DNA from: Leptospira inadai serovar Lyme str. 10
GTDB taxonomy: Bacteria > Spirochaetota > Leptospiria > Leptospirales > Leptospiraceae
Assembly: GCF_000243675.2 (NCBI RefSeq)
Contig: NZ_AHMM02000015.1
Span: 852,001-916,000, forward strand
Length of the DNA stretch: 64,000 bases
Direction of reading: 5' to 3'
The notes beneath the pieces were generated by a model that saw only the letters and a list, made by a program, of their open reading frames with translations, was not told the origin of the DNA and made no database searches. This document shows, piece by piece, positions 1-8,270 of the stretch. How positions within the stretch are numbered: position 1 is the stretch's first letter; the number at the start of each line of letters is the position of its first letter. The position numbers and the translations under genes were made by a program.

Positions 1-1
1 G

Positions 2-388
2 GAGGATTCCAATGAAGGTGAGCTTCAAATATTGATCTTCCTTCAAAATGATCCGCCCGTCTTCACTAAGGCCGGAATAGAACCGGATTCCAAAGAAGGG
101 CATCGGAGATTGGACGCTTCCATTCGCGTCAGTATGTCCGTCCATGATAAAGAGAAAGGTCCCGGAATCGAATCCTTTCGCTGTCAAAAACGATTTTTAG
201 CTAAGTATCCGAGCGATTGGTTTATTATAGATTGGTATTTTTCTCCGGGAAAAACTTCTTTCGTTGAAAGTCTGGTGGAGAAAGGAATTCCGATCAGGGA
301 AAACGTTTCGAAACCTAGCTCGGAAGTATTTTCCGTAAAACGTGCGCTGGACGAATGTTGGAAGGAATTAGCGAAAGAAATTCGCTGA
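2..388 (+). CDS. C-terminal part of an unrecognised protein (5' end outside window)
   Basis: The reading frame is open from the first bases of the window to a stop at 386-388, so only about 128 C-terminal residues are visible. A TTG at 32 could be an internal start, but the frame continues upstream of it without a stop, so I treat the gene as truncated by the window edge. The protein is soluble-looking, with mixed charged and aromatic residues (DWFIIDWYF around the middle) and a helical C-terminus ending in KELAKEIR. I see no signal peptide, membrane segment or family motif, and I do not recognise it. The next gene is on the other strand and ends 77 bases away, so the two converge. Confidence 0.55.
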   Translation, partial: EDSNEGELQILIFLQNDPPVFTKAGIEPDSKEGHRRLDASIRVSMSVHDKEKGPGIESFRCQKRFLAKYPSDWFIIDWYFSPGKTSFVESLVEKGIPIRENVSKPSSEVFSVKRALDECWKELAKEIR

Positions 389-465
389 TCGGATTTTTTA
401 TCGGAGTTCGGATCGTACGTCGTTCGATTGCATACCATCCGAACCCGATCGATCCGAGAAAGATA

Positions 466-774
466 TTACAATCTCCAGTGCGAAGGGCGGCCGAGATTAT
501 GATATCGACTTCCCGGAACGAAGAATGGGTTATGGCCGGAACTGCGAGATCCTTGATTATAGGAATTCATGGTTTGGTTCCCATAATAATTTCCATACCG
601 ATACGGATAATAGGATCGATTACAGGAATATCTAACGTTTCCGCTACAGTTATTCGTGCTTTGACCGTATGCTCCGTCGTACTGGTTCGGAAAAGTGGCG
701 CATTCGCTTAGGAAAAGAAGCGCTAATCCGATTCCAGTCAGTCGGATTAAAGTCGTAACTAAGGAGAGTTTCAT
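466..774 (-). CDS. small Gly/Tyr/Asn-rich lipoprotein
   Basis: This is a 102-residue secreted protein of unknown function. The N-terminus MKLSLVTTLIRLTGIGLALLF is a typical signal peptide followed by the spirochaetal lipobox LSEC, so the mature protein should be lipid-anchored at the Cys. The mature part is rich in Tyr, Gly, Asn and Ser (YYPYRYGNYYG), low-complexity and probably poorly folded. I chose the ATG at 774 rather than an in-frame start 39 bases upstream because AGGAGG sits 8 bases before it and the signal peptide begins directly. No enzymatic motif is visible. Small lipoproteins of this kind are common in Leptospira and are often surface exposed, but no role can be inferred. Confidence 0.65.
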   Translation of the reverse strand: MKLSLVTTLIRLTGIGLALLFLSECATFPNQYDGAYGQSTNNCSGNVRYSCNRSYYPYRYGNYYGNQTMNSYNQGSRSSGHNPFFVPGSRYHNLGRPSHWRL

Positions 775-812
775 GGGATTGCCTCCTGACTCTGATCGGT
801 AAGACCATCCCA

Positions 813-840
813 TTCGTAATTTTATTTCCTAAATTACGAA
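813..840. terminator. 10-bp perfect inverted repeat between convergent-order genes
   Basis: TTCGTAATTT and AAATTACGAA form a perfect 10-bp stem with an 8-base loop, 10 bases after the stop codon of the histidine kinase gene on the minus strand. There is no clear T-run, so it may be a weak terminator, or an operator for the lipoprotein gene that starts just beyond it. Confidence 0.35.
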
Positions 841-849
841 AAGTTTTCG

Positions 850-3132
850 CTATCCGAATAGAGAATCGCTTTTCTGAATCTCCTGCAGGGCGGAATAGAC
901 TTCCGAAGCCTTATAAGGCTTGTCTAAAAAAGCCTTGATTCCTTTCATTCGTAAAATTTCTTTTTTGTCTTTTTCAAGGTTTCCTGAAGTGACGATAATA
1001 TTCACTTTCGGATTAAATTGGAAGAGCAGATCGATTAACGTTTCTCCCCCCATTCCCGGCATACCTAAATCCGTGATGATTACGTCGAATTTTTCGGGGG
1101 CTTCCTTATAAAAAGCGAGAGCTCCTTCTCCGGTTTTTCGACTCCAAACATTCGAGCCGGAGAGCGTTATTATTTCCTGAAGAACTTCCAGGACCAGTTC
1201 TTCGTCGTCTACTATTAGGACATTAAGATTTATCTTTTTTGAATGATCTTCGTCTTTTCGGATCGCGTTAACGGTCGTTCTAATAGCGGGAAAAAAGAGG
1301 GAAAATTTCGTTCCTTTTTCCGGCTCCGATTCCAGGTCGATAAATCCCGAATGTTCCGTTATGATCCCTCTTACGATCGATAGTCCGAGCCCTGTCCCGT
1401 TGTTTCCCTTCGTCGTAAAAAAAGGTTCGAAAATTCTTTCCTTATTTTCCGCGGTCATACCGACTCCGGTGTCGGTAATATCGACTTCGATATAAGTATC
1501 CGCATTCGCTTCCGGAAATTTGGATCGGAGCATTTTCCCGTCTATGATTCCACCTCCCACGTAAACGCTTCCTCCGTTTGGCATCGCATCCTTTGCATTC
1601 AGTACGAGATTGAGAACCGCCTGATGCAAATGGCCGGAGTCGCCCAAAATGATTCCGTTGAGAGAATGGAAATCGGTTTCAAGGCGAATATTTTTCGGGA
1701 GGGAAAACCGCATCATATCCGTGACTTCTTTTAACAAAGGAGCGATTGAAATGGGTTTCATTTCAGTCGAACCCGGGCTCGCGAATAATAGAAGTTGTTT
1801 CGTAATCGCTTTTCCGCGCTCGGAAGCGTCTATAATTCGATTGACGTGTTTCTTGAGAGAAGGCTCCGATTTACAAATCTGTCGAATTACCTCCGCCGTT
1901 CCGAGAATCATCGTGAGCAAGTTGTTGAAATCGTGGGCGATTCCCCCCGCCAGCAAGCCGATACTTTCCATTTTCTGCGCTTGCCTAAGGGCGCGTTCTG
2001 CAGCCGTTCGCTCGGAAATGTCCCTAACGATTCCCTGCAAATGTCCGGAATCCAGGTAACGTGCACTGATTTCGACGGAAATTAATTTCTTATCCTTTCT
2101 GATCAGTTTACGTTCCAATATCATCGATTTGCGATCCTGAAGATTGAATCCTCTTAAAGGCGTGGCCGCGAGATCCTCCGGTTGGATGAGATCTTTTATA
2201 TTCAGCGTCAGTAATTCTTCTCTAGTATAACCGAGCATTTTACTCCCGCTCGGATTGATTTCCAGAAGCTTGCCGTCGGTGTTAGCGACAAAAATTCCGT
2301 CGGACGCATTTTCGACCAGGTCCCTATACTTGCTTTCACTCTTGGTTCTTCCTTCCTCGAACGTTTGATACTGTATAGCTAAGCGTACAATATAGGCGGC
2401 AAAGAAAATTAATCGCAAGTCTCGATCTTCGGGCTTACGAACTTTCTTATAGTAGATTGCGAAAGTACCTAAAACGTCTCCGTTGGGAGAATAGATGGGT
2501 TGAGACCAGCAAGCTCTCAATCCGTAATTAATCGCTAAGGATTTATAATCTTTCCATAATGGATCTGTGAGAATGTCCTCAACGACGACTAACTTACCTT
2601 TATAGGCGGAAGTCCCGCAGGAACCTGCCCTAGGGCCGATTTTAATTCCTTCCAAGGATCTTAGATAAACCTCCGGGAGGCTGGGCGAGATTCCGGTCTC
2701 GATCCGATCCCCTTTTTTGTTTAGTAGCATGATCGAGGTCCGCATTTCGGGCGAGAATTTTTCGATCGTCGTAAGTAATTTATTTACTAGGGAATGCAAC
2801 GGCGTAGATCGAGGAAGTTCATCGAATAGAATTTGCAGTAGCTCTTCGGCTCTTTTTCTCTCTTGTGCTGCTCTTCTTAATTCGGAGCGACCGGAAGGTC
2901 CCGTTTTCTCCCGATGCAGATAGGACGATAGGGCCGTAGCCGATATAAATCCCAAAATCAGGAAAATAATCGCAAAGCAGGTGAGTTGCAAGGGTGATGA
3001 AATTCCGTTTTGGAATGAATACTTGGAATTATGCAGCAGAAAGAAAGAAATAACTAGTAAAAAAAAGTCGCTACTACTATTCTCGTACTGGATCGATTCA
3101 TCAAGAATACAGTAACATAGACGCGGTGCCAA
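850..3132 (-). CDS. hybrid sensor histidine kinase (GAF-PAS-HisKA-HATPase-REC)
   Basis: This is a 760-residue hybrid kinase. Two hydrophobic stretches lie within the first ~70 residues (FFLLVISFFLL and CFAIIFLILGF), followed by a short coiled coil. A GAF domain covers about residues 110-260 (RAGSCGTSAYKG, LGTFAIYY) and a PAS domain about 270-385 (DLVENASDGIFVANTDG). The HisKA phospho-acceptor His lies in GGIAHDFNNLL near 402, and HATPase_c motifs follow (N-box LNAKDAMPNGG, DTGVGM, GTGLGLS). A C-terminal receiver domain has the acidic pair in LIVDDEE and the phospho-acceptor Asp in IITDLGMPG. The GAF domain plus the 'reflect then self-receive' layout suggests intramolecular phosphorelay. The start is uncertain: the frame begins at a TTG, and no better start precedes the hydrophobic segments. 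No partner response regulator is adjacent. Confidence 0.85.
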   Translation of the reverse strand: MAPRLCYCILDESIQYENSSSDFFLLVISFFLLHNSKYSFQNGISSPLQLTCFAIIFLILGFISATALSSYLHREKTGPSGRSELRRAAQERKRAEELLQILFDELPRSTPLHSLVNKLLTTIEKFSPEMRTSIMLLNKKGDRIETGISPSLPEVYLRSLEGIKIGPRAGSCGTSAYKGKLVVVEDILTDPLWKDYKSLAINYGLRACWSQPIYSPNGDVLGTFAIYYKKVRKPEDRDLRLIFFAAYIVRLAIQYQTFEEGRTKSESKYRDLVENASDGIFVANTDGKLLEINPSGSKMLGYTREELLTLNIKDLIQPEDLAATPLRGFNLQDRKSMILERKLIRKDKKLISVEISARYLDSGHLQGIVRDISERTAAERALRQAQKMESIGLLAGGIAHDFNNLLTMILGTAEVIRQICKSEPSLKKHVNRIIDASERGKAITKQLLLFASPGSTEMKPISIAPLLKEVTDMMRFSLPKNIRLETDFHSLNGIILGDSGHLHQAVLNLVLNAKDAMPNGGSVYVGGGIIDGKMLRSKFPEANADTYIEVDITDTGVGMTAENKERIFEPFFTTKGNNGTGLGLSIVRGIITEHSGFIDLESEPEKGTKFSLFFPAIRTTVNAIRKDEDHSKKINLNVLIVDDEELVLEVLQEIITLSGSNVWSRKTGEGALAFYKEAPEKFDVIITDLGMPGMGGETLIDLLFQFNPKVNIIVTSGNLEKDKKEILRMKGIKAFLDKPYKASEVYSALQEIQKSDSLFG

Positions 3133-3281
3133 CGCAATAGTGATCGTGAAAATTATTGATGAATGTTCGACCCTAGAACGGAATAGAAGGATTAGATCGC
3201 GCTATGCTTTCGGGGAAGAGGCCCTGAATCGAGACCGTGTACGGGTCTATGCGGATAATCGATCTGTCGACGAACATCGTG

Positions 3282-3542
3282 TTAAACGAATATTTCAGCC
3301 GATATTTGGAATATTTCCGCAAGCTTACGGGCTAAATTCTTTCCGATCGTCAATTTACCTTTTTCGATGGATGTCACGTATTCTACTTCTACGCCCCCTA
3401 ATTTCTCCGCTAAATCTTTACGTGAATATCCGTGTATTTTTCGTAAAATGCGCACAACAATCCCCGGTTTCCAACTTGCCGTATCTCGGCTAAATCTAGT
3501 CGAATTGTTTTCTTCCCACTCGAGCAATTCTTCGTTTTCCAT
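3282..3542 (-). CDS. XRE/Cro-C1-type helix-turn-helix regulator
   Basis: This small DNA-binding protein has 86 residues when started at the ATG at 3542, which is preceded by GGGAGG 10 bases upstream; an in-frame start at 3590 would add 16 residues. The C-terminal ~60 residues match the HTH_3 fold: VVRILRKIHGYSRKDLAEKLGG is helix 1-2, VEVEYVTSIEKGKLTIG covers the recognition helix and turn, and LARKLAEIFQIS closes the bundle. The N-terminal ~30 residues are acidic (ENEELLEWEE). The neighbours do not indicate a target. It could be an orphan antitoxin-like repressor, but no toxin gene lies next to it. Confidence 0.75.
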   Translation of the reverse strand: MENEELLEWEENNSTRFSRDTASWKPGIVVRILRKIHGYSRKDLAEKLGGVEVEYVTSIEKGKLTIGKNLARKLAEIFQISAEIFV

Positions 3543-3803
3543 ATTACTCTGCCCTCCCGATTCAGTATTATTTAACTCGCTTAGGTCCAAAGCGTATTAC
3601 AGATTCGCTACATTCGGATATGAATTCTTAGCTTCCATTAACCGATTCGTTCCTGTTCCTTTATCGTTCGTTCCGGTATCGGAATTCGTATCAGAAAAAC
3701 GTTGATTTCGCGATATGGACCGCGACTTGATTGAATGAAGGAACTCTTCGAAAGAATTCGCTCTCTTTTGCTCGGAACCTGAATCTGGAATTGGTGCAAT
3801 AAA

Positions 3804-4070
3804 ATGAATTTGTATATTCGAATCGGCGCGGTATTATCGTTTTTGTTGTTTCTATCGTGTAATAATAATACGAACAACTTGTATGGGACGGGAAAAAACA
3901 ATCATAACAAGGATAATAATTGTAAGGCAGCTTCCGCGTTGTATCTTGCCTGCCTAAATGCGAACGGCGGAGCGGCCTATGCCGCGAATTGCAACACTCA
4001 ATATCTCGTAGTTTTGGGAGCCTGTAGCGGAGGCTCCGGTTCAGGCGGTGGAGGAGGAGGCGGATACTAA
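3804..4070 (+). CDS. small lipoprotein with polyglycine tail
   Basis: This 88-residue protein has a short signal peptide (MNLYIRIGAVLSFLLF) ending in lipobox LSC, so it is predicted to be lipidated. The mature region is Asn-rich at first, then has several Cys residues (NCKAASALYLACLNANGG, NCNTQ, GACSGG) and ends in a Gly/Ser run with Tyr at the last position. The spaced cysteines suggest disulfides, or a short Cys-rich motif as seen in other small leptospiral lipoproteins. No recognisable family. The Shine-Dalgarno sequence is weak (GGAATTGG about 10 bases upstream). It converges with the acyltransferase gene, 10 bases away. Confidence 0.6.
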   Translation: MNLYIRIGAVLSFLLFLSCNNNTNNLYGTGKNNHNKDNNCKAASALYLACLNANGGAAYAANCNTQYLVVLGACSGGSGSGGGGGGGY

Positions 4071-4080
4071 GATCCGCTTT

Positions 4081-5037
4081 TTACTCGGCAGAGTTTTTGA
4101 TTTCGACTCCCCATTCTTTGAGATTCTTAAGAACGAATTGCAAAAGAATTTCCTGATTTTTTCTAGAGTCGGTGGCTACGGAAAGAGGAGCGCCGAATTT
4201 CATGTGTATCATTCGATTCCTGACTAGACTGCCGATATCCTTGAGTAATTTCCCGTTTTCCCAAAAGTCCGTTTTGACGGCAAAGGGAACGATCGGAACT
4301 CCGGCCCTTGATGCCAGTTTTACCGCAATCGAGTTAAATTCACTCGGATCGAAAGTCCTAGTTCGAGTACTTTGCGGGAATACGACGATCGAAGTTCCTC
4401 CCTTGAGGATGGCGGTTCCTTCCTCCAATACTTTCACAAGATCCTCGCGCGGATTCGTCCGCCCGACCGCTATAGGATTTCGAGATCGCATGATCGGACC
4501 GAAAACCTTCCCGTTCACAAGACTTTCCTTAACAACGTAGGTTACGGGACGATGCGCCACTAAGAAGTAAGGAAAGACGAAAGTTTCCAAGACGCTCATA
4601 TGATTTCCCGCAAAGACGACCGGGCCTTGAGGAGAGATGACGTGTTCGAGTCCTTCGATTTTAAACTTTCCTTCGCATCCTTCGATAACATCCAAGATTC
4701 GTCCGGAAGATTCCAACCAAACTTCGTCCGTGTATAGGTTTTTTAAGCAAAGTTTCCGGCTGGCAAAAATCTCCCTAAAGTATCCGATCAGAAAAGCGAG
4801 ATCACTCCGTAGCAAGACCCGATCTAAAAGGGATCTTTTTCGATCAGAGGGAGTATCGTATTGGATAGTTACTCCCTCTCGAAGCCGGATCGGAGATCCT
4901 AAAGTATCCCTGTTTAAATGAAAGACCCCGCTACGAACCGCTTCGTCAGGAATCGTCAATATGGGTTTCTTAATTCTTGCTTCGAGAGAAAGGGTGGGTT
5001 TCATTCCTGGTTCGCTCCGGTAACTAGGCAGATTCAA
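4081..5037 (-). CDS. lysophospholipid (PlsC-like) acyltransferase
   Basis: This 318-residue protein of the glycerolipid acyltransferase superfamily would transfer an acyl chain to a lysophospholipid or related acceptor at the inner membrane. The catalytic block is visible at about residues 144-152 as GNHMSVLET, i.e. H-x4-E instead of the usual H-x4-D. A second block, FPQSTRTRTF (about 224-233), corresponds to the FPEGTRS substrate-binding motif, and GVPIVPFAV (about 249-257) to the conserved VPI(V)P block. The region before the catalytic motif, about 140 residues, is longer than in minimal PlsC enzymes. The start could be 11 codons later (MKPTLSL). The altered H-x4-E and FPQSTRT motifs suggest a divergent subfamily, so the acceptor is unknown. 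Confidence 0.75.
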   Translation of the reverse strand: MNLPSYRSEPGMKPTLSLEARIKKPILTIPDEAVRSGVFHLNRDTLGSPIRLREGVTIQYDTPSDRKRSLLDRVLLRSDLAFLIGYFREIFASRKLCLKNLYTDEVWLESSGRILDVIEGCEGKFKIEGLEHVISPQGPVVFAGNHMSVLETFVFPYFLVAHRPVTYVVKESLVNGKVFGPIMRSRNPIAVGRTNPREDLVKVLEEGTAILKGGTSIVVFPQSTRTRTFDPSEFNSIAVKLASRAGVPIVPFAVKTDFWENGKLLKDIGSLVRNRMIHMKFGAPLSVATDSRKNQEILLQFVLKNLKEWGVEIKNSAE

Positions 5038-5127
5038 GTTAGGAAGAGTAGACGGATAGTATAATTTTTGCGGATTTCCATGCCAGCATTAATTCCCGTA
5101 TATCCGGGTGAGAAATGGCAAGAAAAC

Positions 5128-5171
5128 GATAGCGGGAAGAAACCGAACTTTGTTCGATTTTTTCCCGTATC
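5128..5171 (-). terminator. stem-loop downstream of leuD
   Basis: On the minus strand a two-part stem (GATACGGGAA paired with TTCCCGCTATC, and an inner CGAAC/GTTCG stem with a three-base loop) lies about 30 bases after the leuD stop and is followed by GTTTTC. It is a plausible terminator of the leuCD transcript. Confidence 0.45.
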
Positions 5172-5200
5172 ATCCCTAAATTCCTTCGAAAGAAGGGGCT

Positions 5201-5821
5201 TTAACGGAAGGGTCTTAAATAGGATCGTTCCTGAAAATACCGATCTTCGAACCGAGAGATAAGTCGGAAATCTTTCAGAGTTAAGTCGATATCATCCCAT
5301 CCGTTTCGAATTCTCCGTACCGAATTTTCATCCAGGGAAAATTCCGCTTCCGTCCCGCCGAATCCGATCCTTCGCTCGCCTAGATCCACGGTCGCAGTAG
5401 CTTTCGGAACGGATCGTACCCATTCTTGCAATAATGAAATCTCTCGTTCGTTTAACACTACTAAGGCGATTCCGTTCTTCGGACAATTGATGGAGAAAAT
5501 ATCCGCGAACGAGGGTGCAATAATCACTCTAATTCCGAAATCGGAGAGTGCCCAAGGTGCATGTTCCCTGCTGGAACCGCATCCGAAATTCGGCCCGGTC
5601 AATAGGATACTTGCCTCCCTATAATCAGGTTTATTTAATATGAATTCTCCGTTAGGAATCTCGCCGTTCGGATCCGAATATCTCCAATCATGGAAAAGGT
5701 GTCGTCCGAAACCCGTTCGATCGATTTTTTTCATGAATTGTTTAGGCAAAATTTGATCCGTATCGATATCGGCTCTATAAAGAGGCGCGATAACTCCGGT
5801 ATGTTTAGTCCATGCTTTCAT
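5201..5821 (-). CDS. leuD: 3-isopropylmalate dehydratase, small subunit
   Basis: LeuD is the small subunit of isopropylmalate isomerase. With LeuC it interconverts 2- and 3-isopropylmalate in leucine synthesis, and in Leptospira it can also act on citramalate in the isoleucine branch. The 206-residue protein has the family signatures: [19 protein letters not shown] near the N-terminus, HDWRY, and [14 protein letters not shown] around residues 80-95, the swivel-domain substrate loop. I place the start at the ATG at 5821, which overlaps the leuC stop as ATGA; an upstream in-frame codon is less likely. The 4-base overlap implies translational coupling with leuC. Length is normal for the family. 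Confidence 0.93.
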   Translation of the reverse strand: MKAWTKHTGVIAPLYRADIDTDQILPKQFMKKIDRTGFGRHLFHDWRYSDPNGEIPNGEFILNKPDYREASILLTGPNFGCGSSREHAPWALSDFGIRVIIAPSFADIFSINCPKNGIALVVLNEREISLLQEWVRSVPKATATVDLGERRIGFGGTEAEFSLDENSVRRIRNGWDDIDLTLKDFRLISRFEDRYFQERSYLRPFR

Positions 5822-7230
5822 ATTTCTTTCCACTCCCGAATGTCCGTAAATTTTCCGGTTACAGCGGCACCGACCGCCATTATCGGACTGACAAGATGCG
5901 TGCGTCCTCCCCGGCCTTGTCTTCCTTCGAAATTTCTATTTGATGTGGACGCACATCGTTCCCCGACTCGAAGAACGTCGTCGTTCATCGCTAAGCAAAG
6001 GGAGCAGCCCGGTTCTCTCCATTCAAAACCGGCCTCTAAGAAAATTCGATCCAAACCTTCGGACTCGGCCTGCCGTTTGACTCGTCCCGATCCGGGAACG
6101 ACGATCGCTTTCACGTTAGGGTGTACGGTTCTACCTTTCGCCAAGATTGCGGCCGCCCGAAGGTCTTCGATTCTGGAATTGGTACAGGATCCGATGAAAA
6201 CTTTGTCGATTTGGATTTCGCTAATTTTCATTTCGGGAGTCAATCCCATATACTGAATCGCTTTCTCCGCCGTTTCCTTTCGAGTAGTATCCGTAAAGGA
6301 ATTCGGATTCGGGACGATCCCCGAGATGGATACGGTTTGAGAAGGATTCGTTCCCCAGGTAACTTGAGGCTCGATTTGCGAAATGTTCATCTCTACGATT
6401 TCGTCGAAGGCTTCCTCCGAGTCGGAATATAAGGTTTTCCAATATTCAAGAGCTTGAATGAACGATTCGCCTTTGGGGGAAAAATCCTGTCCATTCAAAT
6501 ATTCGAATGTAATTTCATCGGGCGCGATTAAACCTGCACGAGCACCGGCTTCTATGCTCATATTGCAAAGAGTCATTCTCGCTTCCATCGAAAGTTCCTT
6601 TATTGCGCCTCCGGAATATTCCATGACGTAACCTTGGCCCCCGTTCGTTCCGATTTTACCGATCAAGGCGAGAGCTATATCCTTGGAGGTAATACCTGCG
6701 CTTAGTTTGCCGTTCAGTTTTACCAGCATCGATTTTGCCTTTCTTTGCCTCAAAGTTTGTGTGACCAGGACGTGCTCCACCTCACTGGTTCCGATGCCGA
6801 ACGCGAGGGCTCCAAAGGCTCCGTGGGTAGAAGTATGAGAATCGCCGCAAACGACTACGGTTCCGGGTAACGTAAATCCGAGTTCCGGAGCAAGAACATG
6901 AACGATCCCTTGGTCAGGATTCTCCCAACCATACAATTCGATTCCGAATTCCCGACAGTTGCGTTCGATCGTATCCATTTGGATCCTTGAGACCGGACCG
7001 GCAGCGTCTTTATTGCGTCTGTCTTTTGTTGAAATATTATGGTCGATCACGGCGAGGGTTAACCTAGGGTATTTCACATTTCTTCCCTTTTTACGCAACG
7101 CCTCGAACGCTTGTGCGGAAGTCACTTCATGCAGCAGATGCCTGTCCACAAAGAGCAAGGATTCCTCGTCTTGACCGGAAATGACCGAGTGCTGCTCCCA
7201 AATTTTATCGTATAGAGTTCTGGGGTTCAT
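5818..7230 (-). CDS. leuC: 3-isopropylmalate dehydratase, large subunit
   Basis: LeuC is the [4Fe-4S] aconitase-type large subunit that partners LeuD. It has 470 residues, normal length. The N-terminal [16 protein letters not shown], the [10 protein letters not shown] block and [20 protein letters not shown] are diagnostic. The iron-sulfur cluster Cys residues are visible in [13 protein letters not shown] and the CSLC pair near residue 400. [10 protein letters not shown] near 425 is the conserved substrate-binding loop. An AGGAG-type site (GGAGGAAAA) lies just before the ATG. It is first in the leuCD operon and divergent from a LysR gene 104 bases away, which probably controls it. Confidence 0.95.
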   Translation of the reverse strand: MNPRTLYDKIWEQHSVISGQDEESLLFVDRHLLHEVTSAQAFEALRKKGRNVKYPRLTLAVIDHNISTKDRRNKDAAGPVSRIQMDTIERNCREFGIELYGWENPDQGIVHVLAPELGFTLPGTVVVCGDSHTSTHGAFGALAFGIGTSEVEHVLVTQTLRQRKAKSMLVKLNGKLSAGITSKDIALALIGKIGTNGGQGYVMEYSGGAIKELSMEARMTLCNMSIEAGARAGLIAPDEITFEYLNGQDFSPKGESFIQALEYWKTLYSDSEEAFDEIVEMNISQIEPQVTWGTNPSQTVSISGIVPNPNSFTDTTRKETAEKAIQYMGLTPEMKISEIQIDKVFIGSCTNSRIEDLRAAAILAKGRTVHPNVKAIVVPGSGRVKRQAESEGLDRIFLEAGFEWREPGCSLCLAMNDDVLRVGERCASTSNRNFEGRQGRGGRTHLVSPIMAVGAAVTGKFTDIREWKEI

Positions 7231-7276
7231 TTTTCCTCCAACATTCGTAGAGTATCAATATTCTTAATATAATGCA

Positions 7277-7293
7277 AATAAATAGGATTTATT
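7277..7293. promoter_or_regulatory. LysR-type operator between leuC and the LysR gene
   Basis: The 7-3-7 inverted repeat AATAAAT-AGG-ATTTATT is perfect and contains the T-N11-A core typical of LysR-type regulator sites (T at 7279, A at 7291). It sits midway between the divergent leuC and LysR genes and overlaps the putative -35 box of the LysR gene. Confidence 0.55.
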
Positions 7294-7319
7294 GACAGTA
7301 TAAGTAAAAGTTATATATC
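7292..7319 (+). promoter_or_regulatory. candidate sigma70 promoter of the LysR gene
   Basis: TTGACA at 7292-7297 is followed after 16 bases by TATATC at 7314-7319, and the start codon is 16 bases further. The -35 box overlaps the operator dyad, which fits negative autoregulation by the LysR protein. Confidence 0.5.
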
Positions 7320-7334
7320 TGGAGTGAGGGTTTT

Positions 7335-8219
7335 ATGGAATTTAGGCAGATTCGTTATTTTTTGGAGATCGTCAAAATCGGGACTTTTCAGAGGGCTGCG
7401 GAAGGACTCGGACTGACTCAACCTGCGTTATCCAGGCAAATGGCTCTGCTCGAGAGGGAGATCGGAAAACCTCTTATGGAACGAGGATCCAGGGAAATTC
7501 GTCTTACGTACGAGGGGGAAATCTTTTTAGGGTACGCCGATAAAATGAACACTCTTTGGGAAGAGTTAAAAGACGGTATGAAGGAGCCGGGTAAGGAACT
7601 ATCCGGAACGTTTTCGATCTCGGCCGGAGGGACAGTATCGGCTTGGATTTTGCCTAAAATACTTAAGAAAATTATGATAGATCATCCGGGATTGGTTCTT
7701 TCCGTAAGGGAAGGGGACGCTCAGGAAACGAAAGAAGCTTTGCTTAGAGGGGAAGTCGATTTGGGGATTCTTACGGGGCCCATGGCGGAGCCCGGGTTAG
7801 TGGAAAGGGAATTTCTTTCCGATAGAATCATCGCCGCCGCATCGAAAGAGCACCGGATTTTCAAAAGAAAAAAAATCCGCCTAACGGATCTGAACGAAAT
7901 CCCGTTCGTTTTCTTTCATCCCGCATCCGCAGTTAGAAGGGCAGTCGAGAAGAAAATTCGGACCTTGGGAAAGAGATTTCGGCCGCGCATTTCCATGGAA
8001 CTTCGGAGTGTGGAATCGGTGATAAAATCCATAGAGGCCGGTTTAGGAATCGGATTTCTGTCCGAATATTCGCTTAACGATCGCTTGCGAAAGATCGATT
8101 TGCCCGAATTAACGGCGGAGAGAAAATTCTTTCTCTGCCACCGTAAGTTCATCCGTCCGGGTCTTTCCTTATTGATGGAAGAAATCGCGGCCGCCGCATC
8201 GGATTTTACGAAAAAATGA
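7335..8219 (+). CDS. LysR-family transcriptional regulator, probably of leuCD
   Basis: This is a 294-residue LysR-type regulator. Residues 1-60 are the winged helix-turn-helix (MEFRQIRYFLEIVKIGTF, AAEGLGLTQPALSRQMALLE). Residues ~90-290 form the two-lobed effector-binding domain, with the lobe beginning GTFSISAGGTVSAWILP and the hinge-region motif GEVDLGILTGP. It is divergent from leuC with a shared 104-base control region holding a LysR-type dyad, so by the usual logic of the family it controls leuCD in response to a pathway metabolite. The effector cannot be read from the sequence. ATG with GGAG 11 bases upstream. Confidence 0.88.
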   Translation: MEFRQIRYFLEIVKIGTFQRAAEGLGLTQPALSRQMALLEREIGKPLMERGSREIRLTYEGEIFLGYADKMNTLWEELKDGMKEPGKELSGTFSISAGGTVSAWILPKILKKIMIDHPGLVLSVREGDAQETKEALLRGEVDLGILTGPMAEPGLVEREFLSDRIIAAASKEHRIFKRKKIRLTDLNEIPFVFFHPASAVRRAVEKKIRTLGKRFRPRISMELRSVESVIKSIEAGLGIGFLSEYSLNDRLRKIDLPELTAERKFFLCHRKFIRPGLSLLMEEIAAAASDFTKK

Positions 8220-8233
8220 CCCTATAGCGAAGC

Positions 8234-8255
8234 AATGCGTTTTAAGAATCGCATT
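8234..8255. terminator. short hairpin between convergent genes
   Basis: AATGCG and CGCATT pair around a 10-base loop between the LysR gene (plus) and the hydrolase gene (minus), followed by TTTG on the plus strand. It is a weak bidirectional terminator candidate. Confidence 0.3.
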
Positions 8256-8270
8256 TTGAGTATTCCCGCA

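Noticed and set aside
3140..3493. Plus-strand frame between the histidine kinase and the XRE gene
   Set aside because: It overlaps the XRE gene on the other strand, which has a clear helix-turn-helix and ribosome site; the plus-strand product looks like no protein family.
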